Shown here one piece after another: positions 1 through 7,171 of a stretch of DNA of 35,564 nucleotides (position 1 is the stretch's first letter; each line of letters starts with the position of its first letter). The stretch lies in assembly GCA_021413735.1 (NCBI GenBank), contig JAIOPV010000187.1, positions 1 through 35,564 on the forward strand, written 5' to 3'. The notes beneath the pieces were generated by a model. The model was not told where the DNA came from, searched no databases, and saw only the letters and a program-made list of their open reading frames with translations. This DNA is from Planctomycetota bacterium. Its GTDB lineage: Bacteria > Planctomycetota > Planctomycetia > Gemmatales > Gemmataceae. Position numbers and translations under genes: made by a program.

Positions 1-124
1 TGCCCGAGCCCGTGCCCGTGCCCGAAATTTCTTCCCCTCGCCGTTTCTCGGTCACGGCAGTATACTTTCATCTCTTTTGCACAATCGGGCCGACGTACTG
101 GCCAGCCCCGCGAGTCGCGTTTCG

Positions 125-622
125 ATGCGGTTCCACCTGATCGACCGAATCGAAACCTGGGAATCCGGGAAGTCGCTGAAGGCGTCCAAATTCCTCGCCC
201 TCGGCGAAGAGTACCTCGCCGACCACTTCCCCAAGTTTCCCATCATGCCGGGCGTCTTGATGCTCCAGGCGTGCGTCGAGGCGGCATCGTGGTTGTGGCG
301 AGCCACGACAAACTACCAACACTCCGTAATTGTGCTTCGCGAAGTCAAAATGGTGAAGTACGGGACGTTCATGCAACCCGGTCGCCGGATGGAAGTGACC
401 GTCGATCTCACGAAAACCGAAGGCGATACGGCAACGTTCAAGGCCAAGGGATTAAACGACGCGGGCGAGCAGACGGTCGCGGCTCAGTTTGTCCTTCGCG
501 GCTACGGTTTGGCCGATCGCGGTCCTGCTGGAGTTGCGGCCGAGGCAAAGTTGCTCGCTCACTGGAAATCGCACTGGGCGTTGCTCCGCGGCGAACTGCT
601 CCAGGCGAGCGGAGGACGTTAG
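125..622 (+). CDS. FabZ-like 3-hydroxyacyl-ACP dehydratase, variant copy (DH1)
   Basis: A hot-dog-fold dehydratase-like protein of 165 residues that would remove water from 3-hydroxyacyl-ACP. The FabZ signature is visible as DHFPKFPIMPGVLML around residues 33-47. The catalytic His is present (H34), but the position of the catalytic acid, 14 residues later, is Gln (Q48), where FabZ has Glu and FabA has Asp. The ATG at 125 was chosen because the family homology begins there; an upstream frame to 77 adds 16 residues without family character. It opens a + strand cluster of ketoreductase, ACP, second dehydratase and two ketosynthases. The last codons and the stop lie inside the left arm of a long inverted repeat (604-677). 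The loss of the acid suggests it works as a partner of the second dehydratase (2042-2533), or is inactive alone; this is inference. Confidence 0.88.
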   Translation: MRFHLIDRIETWESGKSLKASKFLALGEEYLADHFPKFPIMPGVLMLQACVEAASWLWRATTNYQHSVIVLREVKMVKYGTFMQPGRRMEVTVDLTKTEGDTATFKAKGLNDAGEQTVAAQFVLRGYGLADRGPAGVAAEAKLLAHWKSHWALLRGELLQASGGR

Positions 623-677
623 TCCTCCGGTTTCTTGTTTTCCCGGTTTACCGGAGGACTGACGTCCTCCGCTCGCC
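604..677. repeat. Inverted repeat, 27-bp arms, at the end of DH1
   Basis: The arms 604-630 and 651-677 are complementary with one mismatch, separated by 20 nt. Each arm is itself partly palindromic (GGAGGAC...GTCCTCC). The left arm contains the DH1 stop codon. No T-run follows. It is one of several families of intergenic palindromes in this window; it may end transcription, pause it, or be a REP/MITE-like element. Confidence 0.85.
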
Positions 678-704
678 AAGAACGCTAATGTCAGGATCTC
701 GAAG

Positions 705-1466
705 ATGCTTCTCAAGGATCAAGTAGCGATTGTAACGGGTGGGAGTCGCGGAATCGGCAAAGCGATCGTTCTCGCGCTGGCGAAGGAAGGCGCGAAAGTT
801 GCCTTCGTGTATAAAGGTAGCACAGACGCCGCGAAAGCCCTCGAAGCGGAAGTTGCGGCGGCTGGCGGCATCGCAAAGGCACACCAAGCCGACGTTGCCG
901 ACCCGACTGCCGGGGATCGCGTTGTCGCGGCGGTGATGGCGGATTGGAGTCGGGTTGATATCCTTGTGAACAACGCCGGTGTGATCCGCGATAAGTTATT
1001 CGTTCAGATGGAGGCGGACGACTGGAATACGGTGGTGAACACCAACCTGTCGGGGGTTTTCGGCTTCTGCAAAGCCGTCTCCAAGCAGATGGTGTTCAAA
1101 CAACGTTCCGGGCGAATTATTAACGTGTCGAGCATCGCGGCTGAACACGTAAACAAGGGACAATCGAACTACGCGGCGAGTAAGGGTGCGGTCAACAGCT
1201 TTACCCGCGTTCTCGCTGCCGAACTCGGTTCTCGCAATGTACTTGTGAACGCGGTTGCACCCGGATTTATCGAAACGGATATGAGCCAGGCCGTCCGGAA
1301 TATGGCTGGCGAGGACAACCTCAAAAAGCTGATTCCGGTCAAGCGGTTGGGTAAGCCCGAAGACATCGCCGCCGTGGTGCTGTTTCTGGCGAGTCCGGCG
1401 GCGGCCTACATCACCGGTCAAGTGATTACCGTGGACGGCGGCCTCAGCCTCGGGGCAGTATCCTGA
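705..1466 (+). CDS. fabG: 3-oxoacyl-ACP reductase (FabG-type SDR)
   Basis: A 253-residue short-chain dehydrogenase/reductase of normal FabG length. It would reduce 3-oxoacyl-ACP to 3-hydroxyacyl-ACP with NADPH. The cofactor glycine motif TGGSRGIG lies at residues 11-18, the NNAG motif near 90, and the catalytic set is complete: Ser143, Tyr156 and Lys160 (YAASK). The C-terminal ITVDGG sequence is also typical of FabG. It sits 82 bp after the first dehydratase and 65 bp before the ACP, in the same direction, so it is probably the ketoreductase of this chain-building cluster rather than the housekeeping copy. Only the assignment to this pathway is inferred; the family is clear. Confidence 0.93.
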   Translation: MLLKDQVAIVTGGSRGIGKAIVLALAKEGAKVAFVYKGSTDAAKALEAEVAAAGGIAKAHQADVADPTAGDRVVAAVMADWSRVDILVNNAGVIRDKLFVQMEADDWNTVVNTNLSGVFGFCKAVSKQMVFKQRSGRIINVSSIAAEHVNKGQSNYAASKGAVNSFTRVLAAELGSRNVLVNAVAPGFIETDMSQAVRNMAGEDNLKKLIPVKRLGKPEDIAAVVLFLASPAAAYITGQVITVDGGLSLGAVS

Positions 1467-1531
1467 ACCCCGAACACTAAATGGGACCTCGGATGACCGA
1501 GATCTCATTTCGGGAGCCGGAGAAGGAAACC

Positions 1532-1921
1532 ATGACGCACGACGAAATCTTCGCCAAGGTTCGCTCAACTCTCGTGGACGCCCTGAACGTCGACGACAAT
1601 GAGGTTAGCCCGACCTCTCGTTTGAAGGGCGACCTCAACGCCGAGTCAATCGACTTCCTCGATATCGTGTTTCGCCTCGAACGACAGTTCGGGCTGACGA
1701 TTCCACGAGAAGATCTCTTCCCAGAGTCGATCTTCCAGGGCGATCCGAAGTTCGTTGCTGGCGGCAAGATCACCCCCGATGGGTTGGTCGAGTTGCAGTC
1801 AAAAATGCCGTATGCCGATCTGACGGAGTTCCGCAAGGACCCGCGCCTCGACAAGATGGAAGACCTGTTCACGGTCGATCTGATCGTGAACTATCTGCAA
1901 TCTCGCGTCGGCGGGAAGTAA
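1532..1921 (+). CDS. Acyl carrier protein with an enlarged C-terminal half
   Basis: A 129-residue carrier protein. The phosphopantetheine site is in the motif NAESIDFLDIV, with Ser39 as the likely attachment residue. Helix I (THDEIFAKVRSTLVDAL) and helix II look normal. Ordinary ACPs are about 75-80 residues. Here roughly 45 extra residues, rich in Asp, Phe and Lys (EDLFPESIFQGDPKF and following), sit between the helix II/III region and the final helix (TVDLIVNYLQSRV). The ATG at 1532 was preferred over 1481 because a purine-rich site (GAGAAGGA) lies just before it and the fold begins there. It is surrounded by ketoreductase, dehydratase and ketosynthase genes and probably carries the growing chain. 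Confidence 0.9.
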   Translation: MTHDEIFAKVRSTLVDALNVDDNEVSPTSRLKGDLNAESIDFLDIVFRLERQFGLTIPREDLFPESIFQGDPKFVAGGKITPDGLVELQSKMPYADLTEFRKDPRLDKMEDLFTVDLIVNYLQSRVGGK

Positions 1922-1928
1922 CGTTTCA

Positions 1929-2000
1929 GCGAGCCACGGGGTTTCTTCCCGTGGTGCCTTTGACCCATCAAACACCACGGGGATACACCCCGTGGCTCGC
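1929..2000. repeat. Inverted repeat, 28-bp arms, between ACP and DH2
   Basis: The arms 1929-1956 and 1973-2000 pair with three mismatches around a 16-nt loop and contain the core GAGCCACGGGG. The outer part recurs as GCGAGCC...GGCTCGCC at 26227-26293, so this is a repeat family. It occupies most of the 120-bp gap between two same-direction genes and has no T-run. Confidence 0.85.
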
Positions 2001-2041
2001 CATTCCACAATTCCCGTCTCAACTGGATTTGGTGCGAACCG

Positions 2042-2533
2042 ATGCGCTGGACGTGGATCGACCGTTTCGTTGCCTTCGAGCCACGCAAATCGGCCGTTGC
2101 GGTCAAGAATCTGAGCCTGGCCGAAGATCACTTTGCGGATCACTTTCCGGGCTTCCCCGTGATGCCGGCCCCGCTCATCCTTGAGGGGCTTGCCCAAACT
2201 GGCGGTATCCTCGTCGGACATGCCAATAACTTCGAGAAGAACGTCGTCCTCGCGAAGATGACCAATGCCAAGTTTCACCGGGAAACCACCCCCGGTGAGC
2301 AACTCACCTACACGACAACGCTCCTCCAGATCAACGACACCGGAGCGCAGGTAGTCGGAACGGTTCACGTTGGTGGGGAGTTGGTCGCGGAAGCTGAAAT
2401 CATGTTCGCGCATATCAACCCGGCACAGTTGCCGGCTGGAATGCCCGATGCCAAGTTCGTCTTCAGCGGAGAGCTGGCCTATCTCCTGAAAATGGCCGAA
2501 GCGACCGCAAATGCCGCCGGAAAGCCGTCGTAA
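2042..2533 (+). CDS. FabZ-like 3-hydroxyacyl-ACP dehydratase, complete copy (DH2)
   Basis: A 163-residue hot-dog-fold dehydratase. The signature DHFPGFPVMPAPLILEGLAQ spans residues 33-52, with catalytic His34 and Glu48 both present. These positions match exactly those of the first dehydratase (125-622), where Glu48 is replaced by Gln. In FabZ enzymes the active site is shared across the dimer, His from one subunit and the acid from the other, so a DH1:DH2 heterodimer would retain one full active site. The protein would form trans-2-enoyl-ACP. It follows the ACP by 120 bp and precedes the ketosynthase pair. Start ATG at 2042 (MRWTWIDRF) gives the same N-terminal layout as DH1. Confidence 0.92.
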   Translation: MRWTWIDRFVAFEPRKSAVAVKNLSLAEDHFADHFPGFPVMPAPLILEGLAQTGGILVGHANNFEKNVVLAKMTNAKFHRETTPGEQLTYTTTLLQINDTGAQVVGTVHVGGELVAEAEIMFAHINPAQLPAGMPDAKFVFSGELAYLLKMAEATANAAGKPS

Positions 2534-2795
2534 GCAAACACGGTTATCCCGATCGTGCCAGCAAAACCACCAGTATCATCCATCCGGATGATTCTCGCGG
2601 GCACTTAAACCGGCCGTTCGCTGGCCTCGCCTATACACTGTTCTAATGTTGCATGGGTTCCGCCCGTGCGAAACCACGCCCGGCCGGTTCTTTCCCCTGG
2701 CCCGCGGCGTTCCCGGCCGATGACGTTTGGCCGAATAAAGTGGGGATGCACCAGCGATCGGGCTGGTGAGACCGACGAATGAGAGGCATAACCGG

Positions 2796-4085
2796 GTGAC
2801 GGAAACGACGACCCACTCCCGACGCACCGTGCTGACCGGGTTCGGCGTCATCAACCCAATCGGGTCCGGTCCCGACGCCTTCTGGCAAGCACTCCTCGCC
2901 GGAACGCCGGGCGTTCACACTATCACCCACTTCAATCCGGAGCATTTGCCTTCGCGAATGGCAGGCGAAGTCAAAGGCTTCTCCGCCAAGGCGCTCATCG
3001 AGAAGTCGTATCGCCGCACCCTCAATGCGATGGCACGCACAGTTGAGTTCGGGGTGATCGGCTGTCAACTCGCGATGCAGGATGCCGGGTTGGCCAAGGG
3101 CACCGTTCCGTCGCATCGAATCGGGGTCGAGTTCGCGAGTGTGATGGGAGCCACGGAACTCGACGACCTCGGACCGGCAAGTAAGCACTCCATCGGAGCG
3201 GATACAGTTGAGCCTGACATGGCAGTCTGGGGCAAAGAAGGCCTGCCGAAAGTTCCCCCGCTGTGGATGCTGAAGTACCTGCCGAACATGCCCGCCTGCC
3301 ATGCGACCATCCTGTACGACATGCAAGGGCCGAGCAACACGCAGATTCCCGGCGACACAGCCGGCGCGGTTGCGTTGGGCGAAGCTCAGCGAATCATCCG
3401 GCGTGGTGCGGCCGATGTCATGCTCGTTGGTGGCAGCGAAGCGAAGATTCACCCGCTTAGCCTGAGCCGGTTCAACCTGTTCGCGCCGTTCTCGCACCGC
3501 AATGACGACCCCGAAGGCGCGATTCGACCGTTCGACGTGAGCCGCGACGGCACCTGTCCCGGCGAAGGAACAGCCGCGTTCACGTTGGAATCGCTCGATC
3601 ACGCACTCGCACGGAAGGCCAAGATCTACGGCGAAGTGCTTGCTGTCGCCAGCGGTGTGGATCGCGGTCTGAAGGGTCCGGGTATGGCCCAACTCATCCG
3701 CAACGCACTCACGACGGCGGGAATCGAGCCTTCCGATGTCGATCACGTCAACGCGCACGGCCTGGGCACAGTGAAGGGCGACGCGTTCGAGGCCCGAGCG
3801 ATCGCAGAAGTGTTCGGCAAATCGGTGCCGGTGTTCGCTCCGCTTGCTCAGTTCGGGAACCTTGGAGCGGCGTCGGGACTGATGGAACTGGCGTGCAGTG
3901 TGTTGGCACTGAAGAATGGGCAGCTTCCCGGAACGCTGAATCATACGAACCCGGACCCTGCGTGCCCGATTCAGGTACACACCGGAGCGCCGCGGCCCGT
4001 CACGAAGCCTTACGCGGTGAAGTTATCGTACACAGACCTCGGGCAGAGTTCGGTTGTGGTCATCCGCCGTTGGGAGGGTGTTTAG
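2796..4085 (+). CDS. Ketosynthase-like protein lacking catalytic Cys (chain-length-factor type)
   Basis: A 429-residue thiolase-fold protein clearly related to FabF/KAS II. Aligned with the downstream ketosynthase, its nucleophile-elbow region reads IPGDTAGAVALGEA where the partner reads QTACAASSQAIGEA, so the catalytic Cys is Asp (D187). His321 (NAHG) is kept, but the second catalytic His is Asn (N355, QFGN instead of MLGH) and the supporting Lys is Leu (L350). This pattern resembles the chain length factor (KS-beta) of type II polyketide and aryl polyene systems, although those usually have other residues at the Cys position. The GTG at 2796 was chosen because GAGAGG lies upstream and the first strand follows; GTG 2766 is an alternative. 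A 262-bp gap precedes it, so an internal promoter is possible. Confidence 0.9.
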   Translation: MTETTTHSRRTVLTGFGVINPIGSGPDAFWQALLAGTPGVHTITHFNPEHLPSRMAGEVKGFSAKALIEKSYRRTLNAMARTVEFGVIGCQLAMQDAGLAKGTVPSHRIGVEFASVMGATELDDLGPASKHSIGADTVEPDMAVWGKEGLPKVPPLWMLKYLPNMPACHATILYDMQGPSNTQIPGDTAGAVALGEAQRIIRRGAADVMLVGGSEAKIHPLSLSRFNLFAPFSHRNDDPEGAIRPFDVSRDGTCPGEGTAAFTLESLDHALARKAKIYGEVLAVASGVDRGLKGPGMAQLIRNALTTAGIEPSDVDHVNAHGLGTVKGDAFEARAIAEVFGKSVPVFAPLAQFGNLGAASGLMELACSVLALKNGQLPGTLNHTNPDPACPIQVHTGAPRPVTKPYAVKLSYTDLGQSSVVVIRRWEGV

Positions 4086-4195
4086 TGTTTGGTGTTTGGT
4101 GTTTAGTGTTTTGGTCTTCTCTCTGTCGGTTGTTGAAGCCGAGCGAGAATACCCGAAACGCAACATACTAAACACGAAACACCAGACACAAAACG
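4086..4195. repeat. G/T-rich imperfect inverted repeat between the ketosynthase genes
   Basis: Just after the KS-beta stop lies a low-complexity run of TGTTTGG/GTGTTTAG units (4086-4112). A roughly complementary A/C-rich run (about 4165-4195) ends just before the next start codon. The stem is long but imperfect. A similar G/T-then-A/C element occurs at 14360-14480. The function is unknown; it might attenuate transcription between the two ketosynthase genes. Confidence 0.6.
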
Positions 4196-4198
4196 AAG

Positions 4199-5494
4199 AT
4201 GCGCAGACGGGTTGTTATCACTGGCATGGGCGTCGTTACTCCACTGGGGTGGACGGTCGACGATCTCTTCACGAGCCAAATCGAGGGGCGAACGGCAGTC
4301 GGGCCGATCTCCCGGTTCGACGCACGCACATTCCCCACCACATTCGCCTCCGAAGTTACCGGCTTCGAGCTTGGTAAGTTCCTACGCGATGCCGAGCGCT
4401 ATGCCCACTGCGGCTTGAACACTCACTTCGCACTTGCGGCCGGCAAGATGGCGATGGAAGATGCCGGTTTGCTGAATCCCGCGAAGGGCAACCGCTCTCG
4501 AATGGGCGTGTACCTCGGCTCCGGTGAAGGCAGCGACGAATTCCCGGCTCTCGTGCGTGGCCTTGCACACGCCAGCCCCGCCAGCGGAACGGGGCCGGTT
4601 GATGCCGGCGAGTTCACGCGGGTCATGCTCCAGTGGATGGATGGCCCCCGTGAAGGCGAGCAGGAGATGCACACGCCGGCGGGCCACATCGCCGAGACGT
4701 TCGCGCTGGATGGTCCGAATCAGGCGTGTCAGACCGCTTGTGCCGCAAGTTCGCAAGCGATAGGGGAAGCGGTCGAACTAATCCGCTGGAACGACGCCGA
4801 TGTGATGGTTGCAGGCGGTTCGCACAGTATGATTCACCCGCTTGGCGTAAGTGGATTCAATCGCCTGACGGCACTCTCTCAACGCAGCGACAGCCCCCGC
4901 ACCGCGAGCCGACCGTTCGACCTGAACCGCGACGGCTTCGTGATCGGCGAAGGAGCTGGGTTGGTTGTGCTGGAAGAACTCGAACACGCGAAGAAGCGTG
5001 GCGCGACGATTTACGCCGAACTGACCGGCTACGGCACCACGGCCGACGCTTACCGCATGACTGATCCGCATCCGGAAGGTCGTGGGGCGATTCGTGCGAT
5101 GGCCGAAGCGATCGCCGACGCTGGTCTGAAGCCCGCGGACATCGGGTACATCAACGCACACGGCACGAGCACGCAGGCCAACGATTCGACCGAAACGGCA
5201 GGCATCAAGGGCGTGTTCGGCGACGCGGCGAAGAAGGTTCCGATTTCGAGCAGCAAGAGTATGCTCGGTCACCTGATCGCGGCAGCGGGTGTTGTCGAAT
5301 TGGTGATTTGCGTGATGGCACTTCGCAAGGGTGTTGTGCCTCCGACGATCAACTACGAGACGCCGGATCCGGAATGCGATCTCGATTATGTTCCGAACAG
5401 CGCACGCGAGGTGCGGTTCAGGCACGTTTTGAGCAACAGCTTCGGCTTCGGCGGACAGAACATCGCGCTGATCGCGTCGAAGTTCGTGGATTAA
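4199..5494 (+). CDS. 3-oxoacyl-ACP synthase (FabF/KAS II type), complete active site
   Basis: A 431-residue condensing enzyme that would extend acyl-ACP with malonyl-ACP. All catalytic residues of the KAS II family are visible: Cys181 (TACAASSQAIGEA), His321 (NAHGTSTQAND), Lys353 and His358 (SSKSMLGHLIAAAG). The GGQN and NSFGFGG sequences near the C terminus are typical. The length is normal. It follows the Cys-less paralogue (2796-4085) by 113 bp, so the two probably form a heterodimer in the manner of KS:CLF pairs. In classic type II polyketide operons the CLF usually follows the KS; here it precedes it. The start ATG at 4199 gives the standard RRVVITGMG N terminus. Confidence 0.95.
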   Translation: MRRRVVITGMGVVTPLGWTVDDLFTSQIEGRTAVGPISRFDARTFPTTFASEVTGFELGKFLRDAERYAHCGLNTHFALAAGKMAMEDAGLLNPAKGNRSRMGVYLGSGEGSDEFPALVRGLAHASPASGTGPVDAGEFTRVMLQWMDGPREGEQEMHTPAGHIAETFALDGPNQACQTACAASSQAIGEAVELIRWNDADVMVAGGSHSMIHPLGVSGFNRLTALSQRSDSPRTASRPFDLNRDGFVIGEGAGLVVLEELEHAKKRGATIYAELTGYGTTADAYRMTDPHPEGRGAIRAMAEAIADAGLKPADIGYINAHGTSTQANDSTETAGIKGVFGDAAKKVPISSSKSMLGHLIAAAGVVELVICVMALRKGVVPPTINYETPDPECDLDYVPNSAREVRFRHVLSNSFGFGGQNIALIASKFVD

Positions 5495-5543
5495 TTGTTG
5501 GCGTTGGTGATTATCCTCTGAGTTCTCAAACCGGGGTGCAACC

Positions 5544-6551
5544 TTGGTATTCTGGTTCTGGATCCTCATCACGGTGCTGGCTGTGCCTCCCATTGCGTAT
5601 GGGCTCGGCATGGCTGCGCTGTATCTCTACGTCCGCTGGAACTACATGGGTTATCTGACCCGTATCTTCCAGGAGAAGCCGTTGTTCGTGATCCCTCGCG
5701 GCGAGAAACCTCTCGATGGCGAAGAAGTCGCGATCAAGACGGACGACGGTCTCACGCTGCGTGGTTGCTACCTGAAAACGGCAGCACCCGACCGCAAGGG
5801 CGTCATTCTCTTCGGCCTGGAGTTTGGGTCGAACCGGTGGGCGTGTCGTCCTTACTGCGAGAAGCTGCTCGAAGTGGGTTACGACGTGTTCGCGGTGGAA
5901 TCGCGCAGCCAGGGCGAGAGCGACAAGGATCCGAACTACGAACCGCTTCAGTGGGTAACTGACCGCGACCTCGCCGACACTCGCACCACGATCAAGTATC
6001 TGCTTTCACGTCCAGACGCCGATCCACGGGGCATCGGCATCTTCGGCATCAGCAAGGGTGGCGGCACGGGCTTCCTCGCGGCTTCGAATGAGCCACGGGT
6101 ACGCTGCATGGTGACCGACGGTGCTTACGGCACGCACACGACGATGATCCCGTATCTGAAGCGTTGGATTCAGATTTACAGCGACCGCAAGATCCTTCAG
6201 CGGGTGCTGCCGACCTGGTTCTATGGCATCATCGGCATGGTGGGTGCAAAGAAGGTAGCCCGCAACCGCGGCGTGACGTATCCGAGCATCGAGAAGGCTG
6301 TGGGTCGGCTGAACCGTCCGCTGCTGATGATCCACGGCGAGGGCGACAACTACATCCGCCCCGAGATGGCGCAGGCTTTGTTTGCTCGTGCCCGTGGCCA
6401 GAAAGAACTGTGGGTGGTTCCGAAGGCCAAGCACAACGGAGCGTTGACGGTCGCCGGGGATGCGTACCACGCGCGAGTGGTGGCGTTCTTCGACGCCCAC
6501 CTCGCGAATAACAACCCACCGAGCAGTAGCAACCCACCCGCCGTGAGCTGA
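5544..6551 (+). CDS. Membrane-anchored alpha/beta hydrolase
   Basis: A protein of about 335 residues with one N-terminal hydrophobic segment (WFWILITVLAVPPIAYG) and an alpha/beta hydrolase domain. The nucleophile motif is GISKGG with Ser170. Asp268 (GEGDNY) and His297 (AKHNG) complete a plausible Ser-Asp-His triad. It lies 49 bp after the complete ketosynthase in the same direction. It is therefore a candidate thioesterase, acyl hydrolase or acyl transferase that releases or moves the product at the membrane; this role is inferred from position only. The TTG at 5544 was taken as the start because it keeps the hydrophobic anchor; ATG 5610 is a shorter alternative that would remove most of it. 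Confidence 0.85.
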   Translation: MVFWFWILITVLAVPPIAYGLGMAALYLYVRWNYMGYLTRIFQEKPLFVIPRGEKPLDGEEVAIKTDDGLTLRGCYLKTAAPDRKGVILFGLEFGSNRWACRPYCEKLLEVGYDVFAVESRSQGESDKDPNYEPLQWVTDRDLADTRTTIKYLLSRPDADPRGIGIFGISKGGGTGFLAASNEPRVRCMVTDGAYGTHTTMIPYLKRWIQIYSDRKILQRVLPTWFYGIIGMVGAKKVARNRGVTYPSIEKAVGRLNRPLLMIHGEGDNYIRPEMAQALFARARGQKELWVVPKAKHNGALTVAGDAYHARVVAFFDAHLANNNPPSSSNPPAVS

Positions 6552-6567
6552 GTCTCGCTAAACTGAA

Positions 6568-6954
6568 TCAATCTTCGGTGTGGTTCGGCTTCGTCCGTAA
6601 CCACACCACAGGGCAAAAGCCCAGTCTCCGCAATCGCGGGATCGGATCCCAATCCTCCTCAACCCAGAGAACTACTGGCGTAATCCCAATCGCTCGCAAG
6701 TCTCGAGCACCTGTTGTCGTCTTCATTACCGAAGCAAACTTCTCCGTCGTGATGCCATTTATTGGCCCTTCAAATGCGATGATGTAGCGCGGATCAAACC
6801 ACAGGTGTCGCACGGGATCCCGAGAACTAACAAAGGAAAGGAACACGGGTTCCTCAGGAGTTCGTTCGATCAGCCTGTAGAGGGCTAATCCTGGGGGAGC
6901 CTCTGTGGGTGGGGTAAAGAGCAAGCAGATATTGCAGACGATAAACGCGTTCAT
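6568..6954 (-). CDS. Hypothetical protein, 128 residues
   Basis: A small unrecognised gene on the opposite strand between the hydrolase and the GH3 gene. Its start is supported by a clear AGGAG ribosome binding site about 7 nt upstream of the ATG at 6954. The protein has a hydrophobic N terminus (MNAFIVCNICLLF) and a mixed alpha/beta-looking body with Trp and Pro near the end. No motif known to me is present. Its stop lies 16 bp from the hydrolase stop on the other strand. It breaks the otherwise same-direction run of the acyl cluster and may be a later insertion. Confidence 0.6.
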   Translation of the reverse strand: MNAFIVCNICLLFTPPTEAPPGLALYRLIERTPEEPVFLSFVSSRDPVRHLWFDPRYIIAFEGPINGITTEKFASVMKTTTGARDLRAIGITPVVLWVEEDWDPIPRLRRLGFCPVVWLRTKPNHTED

Positions 6955-7171
6955 GCTCGAACTCCTATGCGGACGGCGAAAATACCCAACCCGTAACGAC
7001 GATCAAGTCCTCTTCACCAGGACTATACGATTCTGTCGATTGTCCCAAATGCGGAGGATGGGTGGGGTGGGATTGGCTCTCCTCGCGGCGATTCCCGCTG
7101 GTGCGACCGCACTTCTCGCAGTTACATGAGTGAAGGCTTCTCCGTTCTCGCCCCATCCGGAACGGTTTGTC

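Noticed and set aside
1-40. CCCGTG-type short tandem repeat at the window start
   Set aside because: Only about three short units and possibly the tail of a gene outside the window; nothing further can be supported.
55-70. TATACT at 61-66 as a -10 box for the acyl cluster
   Set aside because: No acceptable -35 element was found at 16-18 bp; too weak to list as a promoter.
2643-3980. 445-codon minus-strand frame opposite the Cys-less ketosynthase
   Set aside because: Composition typical of an antisense shadow (Arg/His/Cys-rich) and no recognisable domain.
6905-7129. Small plus-strand frame before the GH3 gene
   Set aside because: It overlaps the start and ribosome binding site of the minus-strand 128-residue gene and has no ribosome binding site of its own.
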